Shown piece after piece: positions 20,906 to 32,227 of a stretch of DNA of 64,000 bases (position 1 is its first letter; each line of letters opens with the position of its first letter). The translations under genes and the position numbers were made by a program. The stretch lies in contig NC_069662.1 in the NCBI RefSeq assembly GCF_027244095.1, positions 17,758,501 to 17,822,500 of the forward strand. The letters are read 5' to 3'. Below the pieces are notes generated by a model. The model ran no database searches. It was not told where the DNA came from and worked only from the letters and a program-made list of their open reading frames with translations. Source of the DNA: Hemicordylus capensis (lineage: Eukaryota > Chordata > Lepidosauria > Squamata > Cordylidae).

Positions 20906-21576
20906 GTAAAGGCGATCTTGGTTTTCACCCGCACGCGTGAGGCCCCCCTTCCACCTTTTTGTTTCCTTCTTCTCCGGTGTTTGGGGGTGGGAGGTTCTGG
21001 GGCCCCAGGTAAAGTTGGTTGCTATGGAGACAGGAGCTCGGTGGGGTCAGGAGAGCAGCGAGGAGGGCTGTCAACGGTGGGATCCAGTTTAGAAGGAGCC
21101 GGGGGGACCTGCAAGCGAAGCGTCCGGGGCTGAGGGGACCTGGGAGAGCTCTGGGAGGGGAAGGCTGCTGGCAAGGGTCGCGGTGCCCTGTAGAAGGGTG
21201 CTGGGCGTGGGGGGGGAGCGCTGGTGGTCACCCAAGTTCAGGGCAAGGTTAGCTCCGGGAGGGTGCAGGCGGCTCTTGAGTAGCAGGGGAGGGGGGGGAA
21301 GTGCTGTGGCTGCTGTTGGGGGCAGGGAGCAAAACAAGCCCCAGGTTTTCTGCTGGTTTTTCTCTTTCACCTGCCTCATGTTTTGTTTGAGAGGCTGAGG
21401 ACTTCCAGGTTTAGTACCCAAAAAGAGGATGATGATAGAAAGAGGATGGTGATATAGGATCAAAGAAGGCCTGTGTGCTGTGTTGTGTGTCAAGAGTTGG
21501 GTACCAGTTGGGGAGACTGGTAAGGGGAATACAGAAGCTCTGGTGTTGCTGTGGTAACAGGAGGGAGTTGGTCGTG

Positions 21577-21597
21577 TTCTCTCTCTCTCTCTCTCTC
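21577..21597 (+). repeat. (CT)n simple repeat
   Basis: About ten CT units lie in PPP4C intron 1. Confidence 0.85.
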
Positions 21598-22485
21598 CTC
21601 TCTTTTTGGCTTTACTTCCATCATTGTTCCTCCATTTCATCTGCTTTATCTTGTCACGCTCTCAAAATTATTGATATCTTTGGGCAAATGAGAGAGGCTG
21701 GTGAAGTGGAGGTCTAGATGTGGGGATAGGATGAAATGACTGGCTATAGACAGCTTTAAATAAGGAGGGACTACATCATGCACACTCCCTCTATCTACTT
21801 TTTAAAAAGCAGAGCAAATTTTTTAGCAAGTGAAACAGACAAAGGTTCCTTGAGGACACAGTGTAATGATTACTTTTCTTGGTAACAAGACACTCTTTCT
21901 CCTTTCCAGTCTATATATTATCTTGTGTTTATAAGAAGAGCCTATGACTGGGGTGCAGTTTGCATGATCTGCTGATAAGCTTTGAGATTACTTGTGATAC
22001 TGACAGTCCTGTTTCGCAGAAACCACTTTCCTTGGTTGTGTAGAAAGTGTGGGTTCTTCCTCACAACTGTAGAGAGAGAGATTTAAAATTCATTGGGAAA
22101 GATGTGGAGGATATCTTGAGCTCATTTTCACTTTTTTCTTTCCTTAGCTGCCTTAATGGTGATGTTTTGGCTGCTTTTGTGTGATATAGGAAGTATTTCC
22201 CAGTTCTGCTACAATTTGGAAAGGGTGTAAGAGGATCCTCATATAGGTTGCTGGGTTACATCTCTCTTGATATTCCTCTTGTTCCTTCCTGATTATTGGG
22301 CAGTAGTTAGAAAATTAAACCTGGGATCAGAATCCTAGTAGCAGTTAGCTTTTATCCTCATCCTTTCTGAAGGGGAGACTTCTTGAAATGTATTTAGCTC
22401 TTTTATGCTGTCAAAAATGTATTGGCATTGGCAATCATATTTTCTGGTGGGATTGACCAGAATTCTGCTCCTTGCAGGGGGCAAG

Positions 22486-25400
22486 ATGGCTGAAATCAGT
22501 GACCTTGACCGCCAGATTGAACAACTGCGGCGCTGTGAGCTCATCAAGGAGAGCGAGGTCAAAGCCCTCTGTGCCAAGGCCAGGTAAGAGTTGGAAAGCA
22601 TCTCAAGGACTGGGAGATGCATCTGATAGTGCTAACTGGGCAAAGAGGCACCTTCTTAAATGTGGTGAGTCTCTTTGTTTAGTAGGGGGAGAGCAACTGG
22701 CCCTATCCACCCCAGCACAGCATCCCTCCAGTGGCTGTTGCTGGTGTCTATCTTATGTGTTTTTTTAGATTGTGAGCCCTTTGGGGATAGGGAGCCATCT
22801 TCTTTGTAGGTTATTTCTCTTTGGAAACTTTTGTGGAAAAGCAGTATATAAATCTGTCATTATTGTGGTGGTGGAATGACTTGAGTATAACACATCTGTT
22901 TTTTCCTCTCAACAGAGAGATCTTGGTAGAGGAAAGCAACGTCCAGAGAGTAGACTCACCAGTTACAGTGAGTCAGGATTTTGTGCGTCCCTGAGGATGT
23001 TCACTGATACTTTGGGACTAGGGTGGTGGTAGCCATCTGAACTTATCTTCTCCCCATAATCCCTGATGCATGTTTTCTTCTCCAGGTCTGTGGGGATATC
23101 CATGGCCAGTTCTATGACCTTAAAGAGCTCTTCAGGGTGAGTCTTGCCACACCCACCAACTGTAGAATGCCCTACTGTAGCTTTTAAGATCTTGTGATCA
23201 AGTTCTTTACCTGCCCTTTCTCTTCCTTCTACAGGTGGGTGGTGATGTGCCTGAGACCAACTATCTCTTCATGGGAGATTTTGTGGACCGCGGCTTCTAC
23301 AGTGTCGAAACGTTCTTGTTGCTACTGGCACTCAAGGTTAGAAACCCCTCTCAGAAATACAGAAGTTGTGACTGCCAGGTTTCCTGAATAGGCTCTACTT
23401 GACTTTAAGAGATCTCAGGGGATCCAGGTGATAACTTGTCTGTAGTCTTAACCTGGCGGCCCTCCTTCTTACAGGTCCGCTACCCTGATCGGATCACACT
23501 GATCCGTGGCAACCATGAGAGCAGACAGATCACCCAGGTATATGGATTTTATGACGAGTGCCTGAGGAAATACGGCTCTGTCACAGTGTGGCGCTACTGC
23601 ACTGAGATCTTTGACTACCTCAGCCTCTCTGCCATCATTGACGGCAAGGTGAGCACAGGGACTGGACTGTTAGGTTTTTGGCGCTGCGCACTGAGTTCAG
23701 TGATTAAAGTGGGGTGGCAGCAGCCAAGGATTTGGGGATTTTTGGTGAGGGAAGGGAAAAGCAGTGGGTTAAGGCTGCAATTTAGCTAGGACCTTCTAAT
23801 ATGAAGCTTTCTTAATGCATATGTTTCTTTCCTGTGGTAGATCTTCTGTGTCCATGGTGGCCTGTCCCCCTCCATCCAGACACTGGATCAGATCCGGACG
23901 ATAGATCGCAAACAGGAGGTTCCCCATGATGGTCCCATGTGTGATCTTCTGTGGTCTGACCCTGAAGGTATAGTTGTCATGGGGGTGTGAGTATGTGTAT
24001 CTATTTACTGTACCTAATATCCTGCACTTTTGGGGACCCCCAAGGTTTACATACATGATGAAAAAGCAATAAAACATAAAATGACCATAAAAATAGTGTA
24101 AACCCACAGCAAACAGTAGCATTACTGCAAACATAAACCTGAATAGCTAGCAGTAAACAGCTTTTGGGTCTTGATGTTTTCTTAAATAACCACACGTTTA
24201 CTGCTGAAAGGTGAGCAGTTGCTGGGCTAGGTGAGGCCTGCCTCAGGTAGGTGATCTGTAACTGTGGTGCCGTGACTGAAAGGACCCTCTTTTACGCCCA
24301 CTTGCCTCACCTCTGAAAGTGGAGGAACACAGAGCAGGGTCTCTGGGACGATGCAGTTCTTCAGACTTCTTGGCCAGCATTTTGAGTTTGACCCAGTGAA
24401 GCTCAAATGAAATCAGTTAGATTCTCTGTCCAACGAGCCCCAGTTAGTTTGGTTGCTAAATTGTGCATTGGTTGTAGTTTCCAAGCACATAGGAACATAG
24501 AAAATTGCTTATACCACGTCAGACTCTTGGCCTATCTAGCTTAGTATTGTCTACCTTGACGGGCAGCGGCTCGCCAAGATTTCAGGCAGAAGTCAGTCTC
24601 TCTCCTTCCGCGCCCCACTACCTGGAGATGCCAGGGATTGAACCTGGGACCTTCTGTATGCAAAGCAGATGCTCTACCACTGAACTGTGGCTCCATAGAT
24701 ATTCCCCTTAAGAGGAATATCTTACCTCTGACTGCTTGCATGTAGTCACCCATCCAAATGCAAGCCAGGAAGATTCTGCTTAGCAAAGGGGGAGGAGCCA
24801 AGATGGTAACCAGTTAACAGCTTAATTCTGGGCTCCCCCTCCCCCCACCTCCTGAGTATGCCTTCCAAGGGCTTGCCTCCCCACAGGGGGAGGAAATGAT
24901 CTCATGAGAGCGCTGCCAACAAGAGTCTGGCCAACGATAGTAAAGAACACACTGGAAAGAAGAAACAAATCAAGATCGATGCCTTCCTCCCCGCTCAGAG
25001 GCGACAGCGAGAAATGTGTATACCAAGAATAGATTTATGGCTTGGCAAGGAGGCTGCTCCACGCAAGCCAGTTATTAAACAAAGTGCGTCCAAGCTTTCT
25101 CAGAGGGCTGCTCTGAGCAGCTCCCTAGACCGGAAAGATAGGGCCCCGGCACTTTCCAGCTACACATCCTGCCCCTCATCTGATCTCGTCACTCAACAAC
25201 TCAGCGATATCAGCATTATCTTAGCAGATTCCCTGATCACTATTCTCAGACGGATAAACATTATTACTGGAAAATTAGACAGTCTGAGGCAGGCTTTTGA
25301 CCAATCTATAGCCCAGGACCACCACGGGGTTAAAAACATCAGAGCGTGTCGTCACTAACCCCCGACCAGCCCCTCCCTTCACATCTGTCTCCATCTCGTC

Positions 25401-28400
25401 AGGCCTCTTGGGAATTAATAACCAAGCAAACTATCGGCGAGTGCTTCAAAACAATCAGAGTGTCCTTGAAATTCCTCGTAGTGCTCATCATAGATGGACA
25501 AACCACAAGGAGATTACTTGCTCTCTGTCCTACCTCAAACTCACAACCAGAAAAAATTGGCTTAATCTCATTCTTCTTTCTGCCTGCTCGTCCACATTTC
25601 AGAAGGCTATTTCTAACCTTTCAAAATGCAGCTCTGGTGACAGAACTGACACACCAGCCACATTACTTGCTTTTTAATGGCTACAAACTTATTCGTGTTT
25701 TTGCAGACCCTGTAATTAGAGATCTTCTCTCTGGTCAAGAGATTAATAGCCCTACCATCAAACAAATTAGCCCCAAGGAAAATAAATCTCCTAGCTCTGG
25801 CAAAGCCAAGCAAGCTACCACCAGTTTGACTGGGGAATCCCAACTGCATAAAGCCATTCAGGATGAACTGAATCACCTTGACAGCGACCCCTTCTCTGAC
25901 ACCTTTACCGCGTTAATCTCTCCAGATGACTTGACTGAGTCACAGGAACCTCCAACCCACCCCGCAGAGATCTTCTGCCAGGGAGGCTTGACGTCAACAG
26001 AGGTGGGTGCCCAGGAACTTGTAAGTGCTGCACCTGCTATCTCCCTTCAGGACTTAAGCTTGCCCCATCATTCATGTGCAGATCCATCAACATCACAGGA
26101 TCCCCTCATACAACCTCTGCTTTACAGCTCTACACAATGACACCCAGTAGACCAACATAGTTGCTCACTTATCGTGGAATGTCACCGGGTGGGGTTCCTC
26201 TGTCACAGAGCCTTCTTTCAGAGACTATCTCACCTGGCATGATGATATTCTGATCCAGGAATCCTGGACAACTGGGTAGTTATTACTCTGGATTTCACTC
26301 CTATACGCTTAGAGGGCAGGCTATGGCAGATGCAAAGGCGGCCTGGGTGTGCTTGTTGCGTCCTTTCTGTGTGCATCCTCAAAACTGCTTCCACCACTCA
26401 AGCAATATGCTATGGCAGTTCTGATTCAATTCAGCCGCTGCGAACTGTTGATAATTAACATTTCTCTCCCTCCACAACGGAGGAAGCTACAGGTCAGATC
26501 AATGTGGGCTGAACTTGAAAACTAGGTAGCAGACCTCCTCCTCTCCATTCCTAAGGCGCATGCGGTGATGGGTGGTGATTTCAACGCTAGGCTGGGTTCT
26601 GATGACCATACCTTATACACTTAACAGAGGGCCTATCCACCCAACTCTGAGGCTGACAGTCTCCCTCTTATCTGCCTTTCAAAGGACCAGAGGTCAAATT
26701 ATGTGGGTCTCTGCCTGTCTAATGACCATCAGACTTGACTTAATTTTGAACGGCTTACTTGAAAATGACCATCCCGCCGAATTCACCTATCTGGCTGGCA
26801 GCTCCAGAATGACCCTGATGGACTACTTTATCACTTCAGGGAACCTGCTCCCTCTGGTGGGGAGATTTGAGGTTACCCTCAAATTTGACAGTGATCATCT
26901 CCCAATTTTGCTCCTTTTAAAGCCCTTCATTCACCAGTCCCACACAGAAAATCATTATAATTGCCCCACCCTATCCTTAGTGGGAGGAGCATATTGCTGT
27001 GCTAAATGGTCCCCACAGCTAGATCAAGTGCTGCTAAGTGAGCTATTTGCCTCTGACCACCTGCAGCGCATTTGATCATTCCTACTAACGACCTTGCTGG
27101 TGTGCTCTTGGAGTTCTATGATGCCCTAGTCCAGGAACTACGGCAGCTCTTCTCTCATAAGAACTGTGAACCACATCAGCAGGCATCCAAGTAGTGGTTT
27201 GACAAGGACTGTTACCACCAAAAAAGCTCTTTCCACTACCTATCAAGTCTATAAATCTAATTCTAGACTGCTGGCCATGTAGAATCTCCTTCAGCAGAAA
27301 AGACAGTACAAAGTCCTGCTGGCTTGTAAGAAAAAACATGCCACAAAAGATGCCTGGATGGGTCTCATTCAGGCCATTAGATCCAAATATTCTGCCATGT
27401 TTTGGCATCTTACAAAGCACTCTTCCTGCTATGGTCTAAACCACTTGGATTGTCACATTCACCCAAGGATCTGGGAGAAATACTTTAATGACCTATACAA
27501 AGACCCTGCTATATCTTTGTGGCTCAGGGCCAATCAAAACTACTGAGCATGTTATGCTCTGCTGTTTGTTCTATAGAGACATTCGCACCCTTCTTGTCCT
27601 TCCATTGCTAAGCAAGTATCCAGGATGTTCAAGCCAGTTCCTTGCTGCTCTCTTAACTCTTAAGTCTGCCATCACATATAGCGTCGCCAGGCACTGTGTG
27701 TCTGCGATCAGCATTCGTCGACAGATGGAGGTTATCGGCCTCAATCTGATCCTTGATGACTTAGGTGGGCTTTGCAATTGCTCACTCAGTACTGATTCTA
27801 TTTATTTGATTTATTTATTTATTTATTTATATACCGCCCTTCCAAAATGGCTCAGGGCGGTTTACAAAATAGAAAGACCCACACTCCTCCCTTCTTTCTT
27901 TCCTTATAGCATGGCTGTTATCCATTTTTATTACTCAGGCTTTTATGTGTTTATCCTCTCATGTCTTTTAATCTTTTTACATCCATTTTTATGCCCCCCC
28001 CTTATGTCTTCTATGGACTATTATGACTTTTCGGGTGTTTATGCCCTCATGCTTCTGGTGTACCTTTTAGTATTTTTAGTATTAATATGTACCTTAAGTA
28101 CCGTTCTGTATGTAATTTTTAATCTGCTCTCACTTTTAACATGTAATCACCCTTATACTTTATGCTAGTCTATGACCATAATAAAGACTGACTGATTGCT
28201 TAGCAAAGGGGGCAGTTCACACTCCCTACTGCAAGACCAGCTCTCCTTTCCCCCAAAGCACTTTTCAGGGGCACATTCCATGGAGAGTGTCCAATGGTAT
28301 TTGAACGTGGATGTTACCCTAGCATGAATGACTGGTAATGTAAAGGGTTGTAGTTGTTTTTATTCCAGAAAAGATGTAAGAAGTGAGGCTGTAATAGCAG

Positions 28401-29737
28401 GACATAAAGGGGAGCAGGGCAGGTGTCTTTCATCTCTAGAAAATGTATAGTTTGAGAGAAGAGTTATCCCTTGGATTCTGGTTTAAAACTGCTCTAGATG
28501 GCAAAGAGAGGGTGGCTGTTATCGTGAGGGTCCCAATCACCTTCACTCTGCCCCTTTGAATCACTTCTGTACAAGAAACTGAAGAGATCGTAATAGTTCT
28601 GAGCATTCCAGTGGCTATTAAATGAATTTTTCTTGGATTTTAGATCAACAGTATTGTGTCAAGTGGACTGAGAACCATATAGCTTTTGTGCCTTGTACGC
28701 CTAATTAGTGACTGAGTGAACCAAAGGAACAGTAGAACTCTGGGTCCACCACTGATGTAGATCAGTGTGAGCTGTGCCTGTTTCCCCCACCCCCTGTTCT
28801 TGCTAAGACAGTGGTTAGACGAGACGTTTGCAGTGGGGTGGCGCAGCAGACTTTTTGGGAGGCTTTCTATAGAATTCTCCCAGATGTAACTGCTAACTGC
28901 TGACCTGCTTTTTGCACTTTAAATCTGCCAAAGGCTGCCCCCTTCATCTTGATCATGCCTAATGTTTGGTTTCCTTATATGTCATGAACGCTGCTCTTAT
29001 TCCTCTTGCAGACACTACAGGCTGGGGAGTGAGTCCTCGAGGTGCTGGCTACTTATTTGGCAGCGATGTGGTGGCACAGTTCAATGCGGCAAATGACATT
29101 GACATGATCTGTCGAGCACACCAGCTGGTCATGGAGGGATACAAGTGGCACTTCAACGAAACGGTGCTCACTGTGTGGTCGGCTCCCAACTACTGCTACC
29201 GGTGAGGAGACGGAGGGATGGGGTGGTGTAGGATTGGTGAGGAGGTACTCTTGGCCTAGGGCTGTGTACCATTTTTTAGCTATATGGAGTCTAGAAAGAA
29301 TTAGGGCAGCTAATAATAGTAAAAATAATAAAAATAATAAAACGTATTTTTATACTACCCAAAACTTACATCTTTTAGAGTCTTGGTAGGCAACATTGGC
29401 TCTCTAGCTGTTGCTGAATGACAACTCCTATCATCCCTAGCCACAATGAATTGTCACTGACAATGATAGCAATAGCAATAGCTGGAGAGCCAAGGTTGCT
29501 TATCCCTGGTCCAGGTTCACATTGAGATGTCTTGGCAGAAGCTTGGGAGGTGGTGGTGATGACACCAGAGTGCCTAGTTTGACCCTTTCCCTCTTCTCTG
29601 CCTGCAGCTGTGGGAATGTGGCAGCCATCTTGGAACTAGACGAACACCTTCAGAAGGAATTTATCATCTTTGAAGCAGCCCCTCAAGAAACTCGGGGCAT
29701 CCCATCTAAGAAGCCTGTTGCGGACTACTTCCTGTGA
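22486..29737 (+). CDS. PPP4C: Protein phosphatase 4 catalytic subunit
   Basis: Coding exons are 22486-22583, 22916-22967, 23086-23136, 23235-23336, 23475-23648, 23841-23967, 29012-29201 and 29608-29737, giving 307 aa, the normal length, with GT-AG junctions in phase throughout. It is a metal-dependent serine/threonine phosphatase of the PP2A group, acting in DNA repair, centrosome function and signalling with PPP4R subunits. The metal-site motifs are GDIHG (53-57), GDFVDRG (81-87), GNHE (113-116) and HGG (164-166). The C-terminus is DYFL, whose last leucine is methylated in this group. The N-terminus [20 protein letters not shown] identifies PP4 rather than PP2A or PP6. The 5-kb intron 7 carries a LINE and a Sauria SINE. 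Confidence 0.98.
22630..22866 (+). mobile_element. SINE copy, same type as 10953-11215
   Basis: GCTAACTGGGCAAAGAGGCA, CCAGTGGCTGTTGCTGG and GTGAGCCCTTTGGGGATAGG occur in the same order, followed by an AGTATATAAATC tail. It lies in the short intron between PPP4C coding exons 1 and 2. Confidence 0.75.
24488..24698 (-). mobile_element. Sauria-type SINE, reversed and well preserved
   Basis: On the minus strand the tRNA-like head reads AGTTCAGTGGTAGAGCATCT, then GGTTCAATCCCTGGCATCTC. The far end matches the GCTAGATAGGCCAAGAG and TATGTTCC part. It lies in PPP4C intron 7, about 80 bp before the LINE. Confidence 0.8.
24793..28196 (+). mobile_element. Internally deleted LINE copy with target-site duplication
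   Basis: The element starts AGGAGCCAAGATGG and ends AATAAAGACTGACTGAT. It is flanked on both sides by an identical 16-bp duplication TGCTTAGCAAAGGGGG (24777-24792 and 28197-28212). An ORF1-like region covers about 24.9-26.14 kb in two reading frames, so it is frameshifted. An endonuclease-like region ([25 protein letters not shown]) starts near 26160. After a linker ending near 27.5 kb, the sequence jumps to a C-terminal zinc-knuckle-like part ([16 protein letters not shown]). The reverse-transcriptase domain is absent and several stops break the rest, so the copy is dead. The family looks like an I/Vingi- or L1-like clade; I cannot fix it. Confidence 0.85.
28213..29011. other. Rest of PPP4C intron 7
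   Basis: No gene or clear repeat is visible between the LINE and PPP4C coding exon 7. Confidence 0.4.
29383..29509. mobile_element. Foldback MITE, diverged
   Basis: The left arm TAGGCAACATTGGCTCTC pairs with GAGAGCCAAGGTTGCTTA at the right. The core has ACAACTCCTATCATCCCTAG. It lies in the last PPP4C intron. Confidence 0.65.
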
Positions 29738-29867
29738 ATGTTCCTCCTATCTCCCCCTGTGCGGCTTCTGGTTTCTATTCTGACTAGGGTGGGCAGCATT
29801 TTTTCCAAATTTGGCAGGGTTCAGGTCTCTTTCTCTCCCCCCACTTCCCACTCCATGCCCCTGGCCC

Positions 29868-29873
29868 AATAAA
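29868..29873 (+). terminator. PPP4C: PPP4C polyadenylation signal
   Basis: AATAAA lies about 130 bp after the stop codon and is followed by T-rich sequence. Confidence 0.75.
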
Positions 29874-29879
29874 TCCTCC

Positions 29880-32070
29880 ATTCTGGATCCTTTAGTCTGA
29901 AATTGGCCATCTTTCCCCAGATTGCTGTTTCCCAGCCAATATTTGTCTTTTGAGGGCTGCCCTAACTTTTATTCTCCATCTAAAAACACTTCTTGGGGCT
30001 TCTGGTCACTGGAGAAACACAGAACTAACTCTCTTGCTCCAGATCATGCCATGCAAAAAAATCAGCCCAGAAATAGAGAAAAGCTGTAGACCTTCAGGAT
30101 TCACTGGCTTCATAGAGTGTTGATAGCTTCCTTGTCTAACTCTCTGGCTCATCTGCAGTGCATCTCTACCTGCTTGAAGGACTGGAAACTTATACAAAAG
30201 TATTGGATAGAGAGAACTGGACTCAGACATGCAGATAAACCAGTGGCAAAAAAAATTATATATCTGAAATTTAAGGGGGCTAAATCTCTGGATTGTTCCT
30301 CTGCTTCTGTGCCACTTAGGAGTTAAACCAGGAAGCAACTTTCTGGCCAGCTGACCTTGGAACTCTATGGGTTTGGTGCCATTCCATAGCATTTAAGCAG
30401 AGAACAGGAAGTGCTTCAAAACTTGCTGTAACTGGTTGCTGGAAGACCTGAAACGGTGGTTTCTTGGCACTTCAGTGTATCGTCTGCTTAAGCCATCTGG
30501 TATAGTTTGATCTAGATTAGGAAGTGGTTGCTCTGTGTGCCGCCTCCTCTCCTCCCTGCTTTCCTCCTTAAAAGCTTTCTGGCTAGTCTCCAGTTTGTTG
30601 CACCAGAAAATCTTGACCATGCAAAAATTAGTAATCCTTCAGATCACTGGAGGATCCAAGTACTCTGTGGAATCCATTCAACTCTGGTTGATGATGGATT
30701 TATTAAATCCTTCCTTGGCAGGGCTGTATCTAGGTTCTACTCCTCCTTGTCCCCCTTTCCTGGGTGGGGAGACTGGGACCACATCACGCTAATAACTTTG
30801 ACCAATGAGTGTGGCCTCTTTCCCCCACTCTGACATCCTGCCCACTGAGGGATGGTGTATCCAAATCCCATCCATCCCCTCGGGTCAAAGTTCTCCACCC
30901 CATTCCCTTTGTTCCTGTGAAGGGGTACTCCTGTCCAGAAACCTACTTAGAGTTAGAAGGAGGGAACTTCCTATTACTTTTCCTGTGTCTAGGAGGAGCT
31001 TTCCCTTCTATCTCCCATGATTTGTCTCTTGCTCTAATTTTATTTTGTTTTCATTTTGGTTTTTTCCTATTGACAACTTTTAGATAAAAAATTCTAATAA
31101 AACTAAGAAAAAATTGACATTTTGTACATTGCACGTTTCTCTTTTCACATGGGTGCAAGCAGCAAGTGTGCTGAACACTGTTATGATCATGGGTAGAGAT
31201 GTCTAGCCTAATCTGCACAGATAGTCTCTCTGCTCCGCCTTTCTTGTTATACTCCTAACCCAGGGCTTGACAAATCCCAGGCATCAAGGAACCATGACAC
31301 CTAAGCAAGGCTAATTAGAGGTAGTTATTTAATAAAATCTTGTTCCAGGCAGCCCTTTTCTGTTGAACTTGTAAAGAGGACGAAGAGAAATCAGTTTATG
31401 CTTCCCCTCCAAAATATCACTAGCTCTGGTAATTTTGTCAAGTGTCCATTTTCGGACTCCAGTATTTATGGGCTGGCTTCTATATCTAAAGAAAACTTGT
31501 CAAGGCCTGTCCTAACCTTGGGTCCTGTAGAGCTATATAGGACCCTATAGCTTGGGTCCTATAGCGAGAAGAAGGTAGTGTTTTGTGCTTTCAATATAGG
31601 GGGCAGTTTCTACCTTTTATAGTCCTTAAGCTAGGTAGGGTGGGAAGGCATAGACAATCTTTGTGGCCTTGATCATGCCACATGGTATCTATGGAACTTG
31701 ATACTTAATGTATTATCTGAGAATTTCTCTTTTTAATGTTTATAAACTGGTTTCTAGTATACTTGGAGCTGCTGTTAAAGGCATGTGGTTGTGACACACA
31801 GGCATCCTACTGGTGTTTCCTGTTCTTGATTGATTGTTGTGCAAATGTCATAACTGAGAACATCTGCCCTGATTTATTTATTTCAAAGTGTCCTGTTGGG
31901 AACCCTGGAAAGGACTGCTCAAGTTTCTTCAGATCCAAGACAAATCAGCTAGACTTTACTTGGGTGGGGCCGGGGGCGGGGGGAGTGCAGCACATGGAAG
32001 TCATTGGAGCACAGACCTAGCTTTGTACACACCATGGAGTAAGACAAATGTCCTGTGTGTGATGACCGTA
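29880..32070. other. Short intergenic stretch between the convergent PPP4C and TBX6 genes
   Basis: No gene is recognised. The AT-rich part near 31.08-31.12 kb ends with AATAAAACTAAGAAAAAA, which could be a LINE 3' tail, but I could not support a LINE protein upstream of it. Confidence 0.35.
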
Positions 32071-32077
32071 AAAGAGA

Positions 32078-32083
32078 TTTAAT
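32078..32083 (-). terminator. TBX6: Probable TBX6 polyadenylation signal
   Basis: TTTAAT on the plus strand is ATTAAA on the minus strand, about 145 bp after the TBX6 stop codon. Confidence 0.5.
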
Positions 32084-32227
32084 TATAAGATAATCAAAAT
32101 ACAAACAAGCTTGCCCTGCCTCTCCCAAAATAGGTAACAAAGGAAGGGGAAAGTACCATGATACCTTGAGAGCAGAAGAGGACAGAGCAGGGAGACAGGA
32201 TCCCAGTTCCTATAAAAGGAACCTGAG

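Noticed and set aside
30006-31110. Possible LINE 3' end between PPP4C and TBX6
   Set aside because: Only an AATAAAACTAAG tail-like motif supports it. I could not recognise a LINE protein motif or a target duplication.
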